Counted from the first letter of the stretch, positions 1 through 8,415 are shown. The stretch: 64,000 bases of DNA from Spiribacter halobius (GCF_020883455.1 NZ_CP086615.1:3100001-3164000); one strand, 5' to 3'. Translations and numbers: made by a program. The notes: generated from the sequence alone by a model not told the origin.

Positions 1-190
1 AGGCCACCTCGCTCAGGGCGAGCCCCTCCCAGAGGCTGCCCGCGGCGACTGTGAGCTCCAGACCCGGCAGCTCGGCCTCAGCCCGGGTGGCGAGCCAGCG
101 CGCACCGTCGGTGGTGCCCAGCAGCCAGGCGGCCGCCACCAGCGCCGCGAGCAGGAGCGCGACGAGCAACCCGGCGACGGCGCGGATCAA
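1..190 (-). CDS. tamB: TamB N-terminus (translocation and assembly module inner-membrane subunit), partial
   Basis: Only the first 63 or so codons lie in the window; the rest runs off the left edge. Reading begins at a TTG at 190-188 that overlaps the TGA stop of tamA (TTGA), so the two genes are translationally coupled. The first 25 residues form a hydrophobic Leu/Ala/Val-rich anchor. They are followed by residues of the GSLWEGLALSEV type, typical of the start of the long beta-solenoid in TamB/AsmA-like proteins. TamB partners the outer-membrane protein TamA, and the pair is implicated in outer-membrane protein assembly and lipid transport. The tamA-tamB order supports the call. The start codon is inferred from the overlap and reading frame. 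Confidence 0.8.
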   Translation of the reverse strand, partial: MIRAVAGLLVALLLAALVAAAWLLGTTDGARWLATRAEAELPGLELTVAAGSLWEGLALSEVA

Positions 191-1920
191 AACGGCGGCC
201 CCACGGAGATGTGCACGCGGAAGGGGACGTTCTCCTCGCTGACCCCCCAGGCGAGGTCCAGCCGCACCGGCCCCACCGGCGAGAGCCAGCGCACGCCAAA
301 GCCGCTGCCCACCTTCGCCTCCACGTTGCCGGGCTCGTCGAAGGCGTTGCCGGCATCGGTGAACGCCGCCAGACGCCAGTCCGGCAGCAGGCGGAAGCTG
401 TATTCGATGCTGCCCGTGGCCAGGTAGCGACCACCGAGCAGCTCGCCTTCGTCATCCTCCGGCGCCAGGCTCTGGTAGGCATAGCCACGCACGCTGCGGT
501 CACCACCGGCGAAGAAGCGCAGGGACGAGGGCACCTGGGAGAAGTCATTGGTCCCTATGCCGCCGAGCTCGGCGCGCAGCTGCAGGCGATGGCGCTCGCC
601 GAAGCTGCGCAGCCAGTGGTTGCTGGCAGTGATTCGAAAGATGTCCACGTCCGAGAGCAGGGCCTCGGAGGCGAGCTCCACGCCGTAGTCCTGGCGGTCG
701 CCCCAGTAGGGGTCGAGACCGCCGCGGGAGCGGGTGCGGGAGAAGGACAGCCCGGGCAGCAGCAGCGTGGTCCGGCCCTCGTCCTCACCCTGCTCGAAGC
801 GCTCGTCCAGCCAGCGCAGGGACTGCGTCCGGGTCCAGCCGGAACGGAACTGCTGGCGGCGGCTCAGGCCCGCGGTGTAGCGCTCGCTCTCGGTGTCCTC
901 GATATCCTCCCGCTGCCAGCCGACGCGCAGCTCCAGGCGGTCGTTCAGCGGGTCCCGCAGCGGGATCTGATAGCGGCTGGAGACATTCTGGCGCACCTGC
1001 GAGACGCGCAGGTCGTTGACCAGCGAGTGTCCCCGGTCGTTGATGTAATGCCGGGTGCCGGTAAGACGCAGGCGCGGGCCCTCGTCGGTGGAGAAGCCGA
1101 TGCCGGTGCTCACCGTGGTGTCCGGACGGGCGGTGAGCTCGGCGTCGATGGGGATGCGCAGGTCCTCGGCCTCGCCGCGCCGGGTGTTGACCACGACATT
1201 GTCGAAGTAGCCGCTGTCCAGCAGGCGGCGGTTGAGCTCGGCGATGGCGCCGGCCTCGTACGGGTCGCCTTCGTCGAAGGGGACGAAGCGGCGCAGCAGC
1301 GAGGCACGGAACGGGCTGTCGGAAAAGCGCACCTCGCCGAGGCGGTAACGCGGCCCGCTGTCGAAGGCGAGACGAATCTCCGCCCAGCCGGCACCGGGAT
1401 TGACGGCGATACGGGAGTCCGTGAAGCGATGCTCGAAATAGCCCCGGCTGAGCGCGAGGTTGCGCAGGGCACTCTTGCTGCGCTCGTAGGCGCCGTGGTT
1501 GAGCGGCTCGCCCTCGCGCACCGGCAGGCGTTCGCGGAGGTCCGAGAAGGCCGGGTCATCCACCGCGTCGCCGGTGATGGACACCTGCACGGCGCGCACG
1601 TTGACCCGCTCGCCCGGCTCCACCGCCACCCGCAGCGTCCACGCCTCCTCGCCACGTTCGATGTCGACTTCGATGCTGGCCTGGTAGTAGCCAAGGGCCT
1701 CCAGGGCCTGGCGCACCTGCTCGCGGCTGCGGTTGCGGTAGGTGCGGGCGGCGAGCGCCGTCTCCAGATCCACCTCGGTGTCCACGTAGGCGCGCACGTT
1801 CTCCGCCGCCTCGCCCTCGACGCCGCTCAGCACGAGCTCTACCGGCGCCGCCGCGGCCGGGGCCGGCAGCAGGGCAAGGGCGAGCAGCAGGACGACAGTC
1901 GGACGCGTTGATCTTCTCAT
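187..1920 (-). CDS. tamA: TamA, outer-membrane BamA-family protein
   Basis: A 577-residue Omp85-family protein. Residues 1-25 form a clear signal peptide (Arg-rich start, Leu-rich core, Ala-rich cleavage site). Residues 26 to about 260 look like POTRA repeats, and about 275-577 form the surface-antigen beta-barrel, ending in Phe as expected for an outer-membrane barrel signal. The length matches TamA (about 570-580) rather than BamA (about 800). It acts in the outer membrane with inner-membrane TamB, whose start overlaps its stop codon. TamA is the best call because of the downstream tamB. Nothing looks broken. Confidence 0.92.
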   Translation of the reverse strand: MRRSTRPTVVLLLALALLPAPAAAAPVELVLSGVEGEAAENVRAYVDTEVDLETALAARTYRNRSREQVRQALEALGYYQASIEVDIERGEEAWTLRVAVEPGERVNVRAVQVSITGDAVDDPAFSDLRERLPVREGEPLNHGAYERSKSALRNLALSRGYFEHRFTDSRIAVNPGAGWAEIRLAFDSGPRYRLGEVRFSDSPFRASLLRRFVPFDEGDPYEAGAIAELNRRLLDSGYFDNVVVNTRRGEAEDLRIPIDAELTARPDTTVSTGIGFSTDEGPRLRLTGTRHYINDRGHSLVNDLRVSQVRQNVSSRYQIPLRDPLNDRLELRVGWQREDIEDTESERYTAGLSRRQQFRSGWTRTQSLRWLDERFEQGEDEGRTTLLLPGLSFSRTRSRGGLDPYWGDRQDYGVELASEALLSDVDIFRITASNHWLRSFGERHRLQLRAELGGIGTNDFSQVPSSLRFFAGGDRSVRGYAYQSLAPEDDEGELLGGRYLATGSIEYSFRLLPDWRLAAFTDAGNAFDEPGNVEAKVGSGFGVRWLSPVGPVRLDLAWGVSEENVPFRVHISVGPPF

Positions 1921-1999
1921 TCAGCCCCGGCGGGCCGGGCCGGTGGGCGGTGTCCGCGCGTGCAACCGGCAAGCGGCGCCTTCCGGCGGGCGCGCTTCC

Positions 2000-2392
2000 C
2001 TACAGCCGCGGCGGCGCGCCCTCCCGGCTCTCACGGGCGCTCTGGCAGTCCAGGCAGCGCGCCGCCGAGGGATAGGCCCGCAGCCGCTCCAGGGCAATGG
2101 GCTCGCCGCAGTCGGCACAGCGTCCGTAGGTGCCCTCGCTCAGCCGGCGCAGGGCGGCCTCGTTGGCCTGCAGCGCGCGGATGTGACGGTCGATCTCGGC
2201 GTACTCGAGGTCCGCGAGCAGGTCGGTCACCGCGGCATCTCCAGGATCCCGCACCCGGTCCGCCATGTCCTGGTAGCGATGGGCATCGGCGGCCAGCAGC
2301 TCCTCGCGAATCTCCTCACGCAGCGCCTGCGCCTCCCTCTCGAGGGCGGCCTTGAGCTCATGCCGCTGCTCGGCAGTGAGGGTCTGGTTCAT
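2000..2392 (-). CDS. Short DksA/TraR-family zinc-finger protein
   Basis: A 130-residue DksA/TraR-type protein. A helical coiled-coil region (about 7-85) precedes a four-cysteine zinc finger with Cys92, Cys95, Cys113 and Cys116. At the probable coiled-coil tip it has Asp49, Asp52 and Ala54, which matches the DxxDxA motif that DksA inserts into the RNA polymerase secondary channel. It may therefore modulate transcription with or without ppGpp. It is shorter than standard DksA (about 150), so it is likely a paralogue. The ATG at 2392 is preferred over the GTG 27 bases upstream because a GGAGGAGG ribosome-binding site lies just before it. It is transcribed away from the next gene. Confidence 0.85.
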   Translation of the reverse strand: MNQTLTAEQRHELKAALEREAQALREEIREELLAADAHRYQDMADRVRDPGDAAVTDLLADLEYAEIDRHIRALQANEAALRRLSEGTYGRCADCGEPIALERLRAYPSAARCLDCQSARESREGAPPRL

Positions 2393-2504
2393 GGTCTGCC
2401 TCCTCCACTCGCGAGCCACTGGCCCACACTGACCACGTTGGGCCCCATGATATCCTCAAGCCAGCGTTCTGCACCTCCGCACACCCAACCCCGACGGGAG
2501 CACG

Positions 2505-4049
2505 ATGACCCAGCCCGACCTCACCGGCGAGGAGCACCACTTGAATCTGCGCAATCTGCGCCTCGCCGACTATGACGACGTCAGGTCCATTATGGACCGT
2601 GTCTACCGCGGCCTCGGTGGCGCCTGGACCCGCAAGCAGTTCGCGGCGCAGATCAACCGCTTCCCCGAGGGCCAGATCTGCATCGAGGACAACGGCCGGG
2701 TGGTGGCCGCCGCCATCTCCATGATCGTCGACTACGACCGCTTCGGCGACCGCCACAAGTACGACGAGATCGTCGGCAACGGCTACCTCACCAATCACGA
2801 CCCGAACGGCGACGTGCTCTATGGCGTGGACGTGTTCGTGGATCCGGACTACCGCGGCATGCGCCTCGGCCGCCGCCTCTACGACGCCCGCAAGGAGCTC
2901 TGCCGCAGCCTGAACCTGCGCGCCATCGTCGCCGGCGGGCGCATGCCCGGCTACGAGGAATACGCCGCGGAGAAGAAGCCCGAGGAGTACATCGAGCTGG
3001 TCAAGCGCCGGGAGGTCTACGACCCGATCCTCTCCTTCCAGCTCGCCAACGACTTCCACGTGCGCCGCGTGATCACCGGCTATCTGCCGGAGGACCGGGA
3101 GTCCAAGGCCTACGCCACGCTCCTGCAGTGGGACAACATCTTCTACGAGAACGAGCGCACGCCGCTCATCGGCGGGCGCAAGTCCACCGTGCGCGTGGGC
3201 ACCGTGCAGTGGCAGATGCGCCGGGTGACGAACTTCGAGGACCTGATGAACAACATCGAGTTCTTCGTCGACGCCATGGCCGGCTACAACTGCGATTTCA
3301 TCCTGTTCCCGGAGTTCTTCAACGCGCCGCTGCTCGCCCAGTTCAACCAGGAGGACCCGGCTGAGGCCATGCGCGGGCTCGCCCAGTACACCGGCGAGAT
3401 CGTGGACGCGATGACCCGCCTGGCGGTGACCTACAACATCAACATCATCGCCGGCTCCATGCCGCTGTACGAGGAGCAGACACTGTACAACGTGGCCTAT
3501 CTCTGCCGCCGCGACGGCACCACGGACTACCACTACAAGCTGCACGCCACCCCGGACGAGCGCTTCTACTGGGGCGTGCAGGGCGGCGACCAGCTCAAGG
3601 CCTTCGACACCGACGTCGGGCGCATCGGCATCCTGGTCTGCTACGACGTGGAATTCCCCGAGGCGAGCCGGATCCTGGCCGACCAGGGCATGCAGATCCT
3701 GTTCGTGCCGTTCTGGACCGACACCAAGAACGCCTACCTGCGCGTGCGCCGCTGCGCCCAGGCCCGGGCCATCGAGAACGAGTGCTACGTCGCCATCACC
3801 GGCAGCGTCGGCAACCTGCCGAAGGTGGAGAACATCGAGATCCAGTACGCCCAGGCGGCGGTGTTCTCACCCTCGGACTTCGCCTTCCCCCACGACGGCA
3901 TCGTCGCCGAGTCCACCCCCAACACGGAGATGACCCTGATCGTCGACCTGGACATGGACAAGATCAAGCAGCTCCGCGAGGAGGGGTCGGTCAGGAACGC
4001 GAAGGATCGGCGGCTCGATCTGTACCGCGTTCAGTGGCTGGATCACTGA
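2505..4049 (+). CDS. Bifunctional GNAT acetyltransferase / carbon-nitrogen hydrolase
   Basis: A 514-residue two-domain protein. Residues about 15-200 form a GNAT acetyltransferase, with an acyl-CoA-binding stretch around the RGMRLGRRLYDAR segment. Residues about 225-510 form a nitrilase-superfamily amidohydrolase whose catalytic triad is visible as Glu270 (in FPEFF), Lys345 (in HYKLH) and Cys379 (in VCYDVEFPE). The family would cleave an amide or nitrile C-N bond, and the GNAT half may acylate an amine; the substrate cannot be read from sequence. It faces an aminotransferase convergently, with dehydrogenases beyond. The final codons form one arm of a perfect stop-codon palindrome (4023-4057). 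Both halves keep their key motifs. Confidence 0.9.
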   Translation: MTQPDLTGEEHHLNLRNLRLADYDDVRSIMDRVYRGLGGAWTRKQFAAQINRFPEGQICIEDNGRVVAAAISMIVDYDRFGDRHKYDEIVGNGYLTNHDPNGDVLYGVDVFVDPDYRGMRLGRRLYDARKELCRSLNLRAIVAGGRMPGYEEYAAEKKPEEYIELVKRREVYDPILSFQLANDFHVRRVITGYLPEDRESKAYATLLQWDNIFYENERTPLIGGRKSTVRVGTVQWQMRRVTNFEDLMNNIEFFVDAMAGYNCDFILFPEFFNAPLLAQFNQEDPAEAMRGLAQYTGEIVDAMTRLAVTYNINIIAGSMPLYEEQTLYNVAYLCRRDGTTDYHYKLHATPDERFYWGVQGGDQLKAFDTDVGRIGILVCYDVEFPEASRILADQGMQILFVPFWTDTKNAYLRVRRCAQARAIENECYVAITGSVGNLPKVENIEIQYAQAAVFSPSDFAFPHDGIVAESTPNTEMTLIVDLDMDKIKQLREEGSVRNAKDRRLDLYRVQWLDH

Positions 4050-4057
4050 ACGCGGTA
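4023..4057. repeat. Perfect stop-codon palindrome at the end of the GNAT-nitrilase gene
   Basis: A 14-bp arm (4023-4036) is repeated as its exact reverse complement at 4044-4057 around a 7-base loop. The left arm lies in the last codons of the GNAT-nitrilase gene, and the right arm contains its TGA stop (4047-4049). A heptamer array begins immediately after. There is no T-run, so a simple intrinsic terminator is not obvious. Confidence 0.85.
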
Positions 4058-4144
4058 GTTCAAAGTTGCAAGTTCAAAGTCCAAAGACCGGGTGGCACGT
4101 GCAGTGCTCTGAACTTGCGGTCTTTGAACTTTGAAATTCGAACT
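4057..4144. repeat. Facing heptamer arrays (AGTTCAA/AGTTGCA family)
   Basis: Units of 7 bases (AGTTCAA, AGTTGCA, AGTCCAA) run in tandem at 4057-4089. Their approximate reverse complement lies at 4119-4144, separated by about 29 bases. The two arms could pair into a long imperfect hairpin between two convergent genes. The arms are much richer in A/T than the flanking DNA. Confidence 0.85.
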
Positions 4145-4151
4145 GACAACT

Positions 4152-4193
4152 GCTTGCCAAGCAGAAATTGCTCAGAATTTCTGCTTGGCAAGC
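4152..4193. repeat. Perfect stop-codon palindrome at the end of the aminotransferase gene
   Basis: An 18-bp arm at 4152-4169 is the exact reverse complement of 4176-4193, with a 6-base loop. The right arm encodes the last six residues of the aminotransferase, and its TGA stop (4174-4172) sits in the loop. The terminal coding sequence is thus copied in inverted orientation just beyond the stop. A heptamer array follows. Confidence 0.85.
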
Positions 4194-5374
4194 CAAGGGA
4201 TGATCCGCTCAAACGCCTCCTCGATGTTGTCCATCGAATTGGAGAAGCTGATTCGGATGGCGTTGCTGCAGGTGTCGCCGAAGGCGTCGCCGGGGATGAC
4301 GCAGACGCCGGTTTCCTCGAGCATGCGCAGCGCGAGCGAGGTGCCGTCGGTGCGCGGGGGCAGCGACGGGAAGATGTAGAACGCGCCCTGGGGCCAGTAG
4401 CCGGTGAGGTGCGGCGTCTCGCTCACCAGCTGCACCACCCGGTCGCGCCGGCGGCGGTACTCGGCCACCATGTCGTCGACACAGCTGCGATCCCCCCGCA
4501 GCGCCGCCACGCCCGCCCACTGCGCCGGGGTGTTCGCCACCGTGGTGGTGAACATGTGATAGCGGCGCAGCTTCTTGATCGCACCCTGGCTGGAGATGAT
4601 CCAGCCGATGCGCAGCCCCGCCATGCTGAAGGTCTTCGAGAAGCTCGAGATGGACATGACGTGATCCAGATCCGAGGTGCAGCGGATCACGCTGGGGAAG
4701 TCCATGTCGTCCAGGATCAGGTGGTCGTAGACCTCGTCGGCGAAGACGTAGACTCCGCGGTAGGCGGCCTCCTGGACGATCGCCTCCACCGTCTCCTGCG
4801 GGTAGACGGCGCCGCTCGGGTTGCTCGGCGAGTTGAGCACGATGGCGAAGGTGCGCATGCCGATGGCATCGATCACCTCCTGCGGGTCGATCTGGTGACC
4901 GTGCTCGGCGCGCGTCGGGATGATCTTCACCTCGCCGCCGTTCATGCGGATCAGCGGCGCATAGAGGACGAAGGTCGGATCGGTGACGATGAACTGCCGC
5001 CCGGGCGCGGCGGTGGCCGTCAGGGCCAGGTACATCGCCTCGGTCGCCCCGGTGGTGACGAGGAAGTTGTCTTCGGTGAGCGGGCGGTCGTAGCGCTCGC
5101 TGTAGTAGTCGCGCAGCGCCTCGAGCAGCTCCGGCAGGCCGGCGTCCATGGTGTAGCCGGTCTTGCCCTCCCGCAGGGCATCGATGTGGGCCTCGACGAT
5201 GTGATCCGGCGTGGCGAAGTCCGGCTGGCCGATGGACAGATGGATGACGTCGTCCATGCCCGCCGCCGTGTTGATCATGCGGCGGATGCCGGGCATGGGG
5301 ATCGCCTGCAGGGAGGGGCTGAACAGCGAGCCCGCCGCCTGATCGGACTGATCCATCTCCACCGGGTTCACCAT
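4172..5374 (-). CDS. PLP-dependent class I/II aminotransferase
   Basis: A 400-residue fold-type I aminotransferase. The PLP-binding lysine is Lys247 in the SSFSKTFSMAGLR motif. Asn181 lies in a NSPSNPSG motif and Asp213 in FADEVYD, both contacting the cofactor. Length and motifs match the aspartate/aromatic-type class I subgroup, but the donor and acceptor cannot be assigned. It converges on the GNAT-nitrilase gene and diverges from a D-2-hydroxyacid dehydrogenase, which could reduce a 2-keto acid product. The ATG at 5374 has a GGAGG about 10 bases upstream. Its 3' end is embedded in a perfect palindrome. Confidence 0.9.
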   Translation of the reverse strand: MVNPVEMDQSDQAAGSLFSPSLQAIPMPGIRRMINTAAGMDDVIHLSIGQPDFATPDHIVEAHIDALREGKTGYTMDAGLPELLEALRDYYSERYDRPLTEDNFLVTTGATEAMYLALTATAAPGRQFIVTDPTFVLYAPLIRMNGGEVKIIPTRAEHGHQIDPQEVIDAIGMRTFAIVLNSPSNPSGAVYPQETVEAIVQEAAYRGVYVFADEVYDHLILDDMDFPSVIRCTSDLDHVMSISSFSKTFSMAGLRIGWIISSQGAIKKLRRYHMFTTTVANTPAQWAGVAALRGDRSCVDDMVAEYRRRRDRVVQLVSETPHLTGYWPQGAFYIFPSLPPRTDGTSLALRMLEETGVCVIPGDAFGDTCSNAIRISFSNSMDNIEEAFERIIPWLAKQKF

Positions 5375-5570
5375 GACCGTTACACCTCCAGCCGAACCGC
5401 AACATTCACCACCATTCCGGCGACGCTAGCGCCGGGGGCAGACCCGGTCAAGCACCGTGGAAACCCCGATCACGCGCGTGTTGACGGGCTCCAGAGGGGG
5501 TGGGTAACGTCCGCCGATATCCCGCCGCCGCCGGCGGCCTTCCGACCCACAGCACATAGGGGCCATAGCC

Positions 5571-6551
5571 ATGCCCGAGGCACTACCCGTGGTGGCCGTG
5601 CTCACCGCCCCCGGTGAGGACCTGCCCCCTGGCATGGACGCCCTCGAGGGCGAGGCCGAGCTGCGCCATGCCACCGACGGCGCGAGCCTGCGCGCGGTGC
5701 TCCCCGGGACCCGGGTGCTGTGCGTGACCGACTTCCGCACCGACGCCCTGGGCGAGGCCTGGGACGCGGCGGACAGCCTCGAGTGGATCCACGCCACCAG
5801 CGCCGGGGTGGATGCCATCCTCACCCCCACCGTCCGCGCCAGCAATCTGCCGGTCACCAACGCCCGCGGCGTCTTCGACCGGCCCATCGCGGAGTTCGTG
5901 CTCGGCCACATCATCGCCTTCTGCAAGGACTTCCGCGGCAACCTCGAGCTGCAGCAGCGCCATGAATGGCGGCACCGGGATACCGAGCGGGTCGAGGGGC
6001 GGCGCGTGCTGGTGGTCGGCGCCGGCGCCATCGGCCGCCAGATCGCCCGCCTGTGCCGTGCCGTCGGACTCGAGGTGGACGGCATGGGCCGCAGCGCCCG
6101 CCCGGGGGACGAAGACTTCGGCGCCATCCACGCCCAGTCCGAGCTGCACCAGCGCCTGCCCGGCTACGATTTCGTGGTGGTGGCGGCGCCGCTGACGCCG
6201 GCCACCGAGGGACTGTTCGATGCCGCCGCCTTCGCCGCCATGGCCCCGGAGGCGCGCTTCATCAACATCGGCCGCGGCCCCATCGTGCGCACCGACGACC
6301 TGGTCGCCGCCCTGCGCGAGGGCCGCATCGCCGGGGCGGCGCTGGACGTGTTCGAGGAGGAGCCGCTGCCGTCCGACCATCCGCTCTGGGATCTGCCGAA
6401 TACGCATCTCTCCGCGCACATGGCGGGCGATGTCATCGGCTGGCGGCGCAGCCTCTCGGAGCAGTTCATCGACAACTTCCGCCGCTGGCGGCGGGGCGAT
6501 CCGCTGCGCAATCTGGTGGACAAGGAACAGGGCTTCGTGCCCTCGTCCTGA
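5571..6551 (+). CDS. D-2-hydroxyacid dehydrogenase (NAD(P)-dependent)
   Basis: A 326-residue D-isomer-specific 2-hydroxyacid dehydrogenase. The Rossmann motif GAGAIG lies at 150-155. The catalytic triad is Arg235 (NIGRG), Glu264 (in FEEEPLP) and His283 (SAH). Enzymes of this family reduce 2-keto acids such as glyoxylate, hydroxypyruvate or longer 2-oxo acids. The layout resembles the short GhrA-like subgroup, but the substrate is not readable. A succinate-semialdehyde-type dehydrogenase follows 63 bases downstream on the same strand, so co-transcription is likely. The upstream aminotransferase is divergent. Confidence 0.9.
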   Translation: MPEALPVVAVLTAPGEDLPPGMDALEGEAELRHATDGASLRAVLPGTRVLCVTDFRTDALGEAWDAADSLEWIHATSAGVDAILTPTVRASNLPVTNARGVFDRPIAEFVLGHIIAFCKDFRGNLELQQRHEWRHRDTERVEGRRVLVVGAGAIGRQIARLCRAVGLEVDGMGRSARPGDEDFGAIHAQSELHQRLPGYDFVVVAAPLTPATEGLFDAAAFAAMAPEARFINIGRGPIVRTDDLVAALREGRIAGAALDVFEEEPLPSDHPLWDLPNTHLSAHMAGDVIGWRRSLSEQFIDNFRRWRRGDPLRNLVDKEQGFVPSS

Positions 6552-6614
6552 GGATCCGGCGCGGCCACTTCCCCGCCGCCTGCCGGGCGGCCACAGCCAA
6601 GCGAGAGAACGGTC

Positions 6615-8054
6615 ATGATCGAATCCCCCCTGCTTCCGAGCCTCAGCGGCTACATCGACGGCGCCTGGTGCGAAGCCGACAGCGGCCAGCGCTTCGCCGT
6701 CAGCAACCCCGTGGACGGCGCGCATCTCGCGGACGTCGCGGCCATGGGGCCGGCCGAGACCCGGCGCGCCATCGCCGCCGCCGAGCAGGCCCTGACCCAC
6801 CCGGCGAGCATCGCCCAGCGCCGCGAGTGGCTGCTGGCCGTCGACGCCGCCCTGCGCGCCCACCGCGAGGAGATCGGCCGCATCCTCTGCATGGAGCACG
6901 GCAAGCCCTGGAAGGAGGCCCAGGGCGAGGTGGACTATGCCGCCGGCTTCTTCCGCTACGCCGGCGAGCACGTCGAGGAGCTGGCCCCGCGCACCCTGGC
7001 CGAGCGCCCGAAGGACTGCACCTGGACGGTGCACTACCGTCCGGCCGGCGTCGCGGGGCTGATCACGCCCTGGAACTTCCCCATCGGCATGATCGCGAAG
7101 AAGCTCTCGGCGGCGCTGGCGGCCGACTGCGCCAGCGTGATCAAGCCCTCCTCCAAGACCCCGCTCACCATGATCGCGCTGTTCCACCTGCTGGAGCGCG
7201 AGGTGGGGCTGCCGGCGGGCAAGGTGAATCTGGTCACCGGCTCTGCCGGCCCCATCACCGATACCCTGTTCGAGGCCCCCTCCGTGCGGGTGATCAGCTT
7301 CACCGGCTCCACCGAGGTGGGCCGGGAGCTCATCAGCAAGGCCGCGCCCGGCATCAAGCGCCTGACCCTGGAGCTCGGCGGCAACGCCCCCTACATCGTG
7401 TTCGAGGACGCCGACCTCGAGCGGGCCGCCGATCAGCTCATCGGCAACAAGTTCCGCGGTGGCGGCCAGACCTGCGTCTGCGCCAACCGCATCTTCGTCC
7501 ACGAGCGGGTCGCCCCTGCCTTCGCCGACAAGGTGGCGGAGCGGGTGCAGCGCATGCGGGTGGGCGACGGCCTCGAGCCGGACACGGACCTCGGCCCGCT
7601 AATCGACGAGAACGCCGTCGGCAAGGTCCGCCGCCATGTCGAAGACGCCCTGGAAAAGGGCGCGAAGCAGGTGGTCCAGGGGGATGTCTCCGGGCTCGCC
7701 GGCACCTTCTACCCGCCCACGGTGCTGCTCGACGTGCCGAGCGACGCCGCCTGCTACCGGGAGGAGACCTTCGGCCCGCTGGTGCCCATCATCACCTTCA
7801 GCAGCGATGACGAGGTGGTCGAGGCCGCGAACGATACCGACTTCGGACTCGCCTGCTACGTCTTCACCGCCGACCGCGAGCGCGGCCAGTCGGTGATCGC
7901 CCGGCTGCACTTCGGCCACGCGGCACTGAACAGCGGCACCGGTCCCACCCCGGAGGCCCCCTTCGGCGGCATGAAGCAGTCCGGCTACGGCCGTGAAGGC
8001 GGGCTCGAGGGCCTGTTCGAGTTCACCGAGGCGCAGACGGTGCCGGAGGGGTGA
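6615..8054 (+). CDS. gabD: NAD(P)-dependent succinate-semialdehyde dehydrogenase-type aldehyde dehydrogenase
   Basis: A 479-residue aldehyde dehydrogenase of the usual length. The general base is Glu253 in LELGGNAP and the nucleophile is Cys287 in GGGQTCVCANR; this CVCANR context is characteristic of the GabD/SSADH subgroup. It would oxidise succinate semialdehyde, or a related semialdehyde such as glutarate semialdehyde, to the acid in the cytoplasm. It follows the D-2-hydroxyacid dehydrogenase closely. No 4-aminobutyrate transaminase typical of gab operons is adjacent, so the physiological substrate is uncertain. A small GCCGCC/GGCGGC hairpin lies at 8057-8071 just after the stop. Confidence 0.85.
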   Translation: MIESPLLPSLSGYIDGAWCEADSGQRFAVSNPVDGAHLADVAAMGPAETRRAIAAAEQALTHPASIAQRREWLLAVDAALRAHREEIGRILCMEHGKPWKEAQGEVDYAAGFFRYAGEHVEELAPRTLAERPKDCTWTVHYRPAGVAGLITPWNFPIGMIAKKLSAALAADCASVIKPSSKTPLTMIALFHLLEREVGLPAGKVNLVTGSAGPITDTLFEAPSVRVISFTGSTEVGRELISKAAPGIKRLTLELGGNAPYIVFEDADLERAADQLIGNKFRGGGQTCVCANRIFVHERVAPAFADKVAERVQRMRVGDGLEPDTDLGPLIDENAVGKVRRHVEDALEKGAKQVVQGDVSGLAGTFYPPTVLLDVPSDAACYREETFGPLVPIITFSSDDEVVEAANDTDFGLACYVFTADRERGQSVIARLHFGHAALNSGTGPTPEAPFGGMKQSGYGREGGLEGLFEFTEAQTVPEG

Positions 8055-8083
8055 ACGCCGCCGTGGGCGGCTAGTGACAAGGT

Positions 8084-8110
8084 GTGAGCTGCAAGTTGCG
8101 AGTTGCAGGT
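8084..8110. repeat. Solo heptamer arm (GCAAGTT family)
   Basis: Tandem 7-base units of the GCAAGTT / GCGAGTT type lie about 30 bases after gabD. No complementary arm was found in the following 500 bases, so this appears to be an unpaired or decayed copy of the family seen at 4057 and 15037. Confidence 0.6.
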
Positions 8111-8211
8111 AAATCGTTGCCCGCGGCAGGCGCTCGTCGACGTTCCCGTTCTCCCCTCGCGGATCAGCCCCGGCGGCTTGAGGGCGGAGCGCAGTGGCCT
8201 CTCCCGGGACC

Positions 8212-8234
8212 GTAGGCGAGAGGGACCTCGCCTA
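8212..8234. repeat. REP-like hairpin with GTAGG head
   Basis: TAGGCGAG (8213-8220) pairs perfectly with CTCGCCTA (8227-8234) around a 6-base loop. The GTAGG head matches other REP-like hairpins in the window (31239, 36201). Its right end merges with the CTAG end of the MITE-like element that follows. The rest of the 8055-8606 intergenic stretch holds only repeats; I see no gene in it. Confidence 0.6.
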
Positions 8235-8415
8235 GCCCGCCTATCTCACCGATTCGCGAAGCGAGGGCGTGGAGATGGCGGGCAGGACAAGGCGCGGGAG
8301 AGTCCGGGCGCGCAGGCGTACTCGACAGTACGTCGAGCACCCGGACCGAGCGCAACGCCGGACTGCCCGTCAGATCCGCGCCCGCAGCCGCGAATCGGTG
8401 AGATAGGCGGGCTAG
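8232..8415. mobile_element. MITE-like palindrome-ended element, copy A
   Basis: About 184 bp bounded by CTAG on both sides. The ends are near-perfect inverted repeats beginning CTAGCCCGCC TATCTCACC and continuing through GATTCGCG. The interior contains a short palindrome around GTACTCGACAGTACG. No ORF with a recognisable product is present. A second copy lies at 12443-12642 and a right-end fragment at 27751-27813, so it is dispersed. Terminal inverted repeats with a possible 4-bp CTAG duplication suggest a non-autonomous transposon relic; no transposase is in the window. Confidence 0.75.

Noticed and set aside
2358-3545. Minus-strand ORF of 395 codons opposite the GNAT-nitrilase gene
   Set aside because: Composition is that of an antisense shadow (Val/Ala/His/Gly/Glu rich) and the plus-strand frame keeps catalytic residues of two domains.
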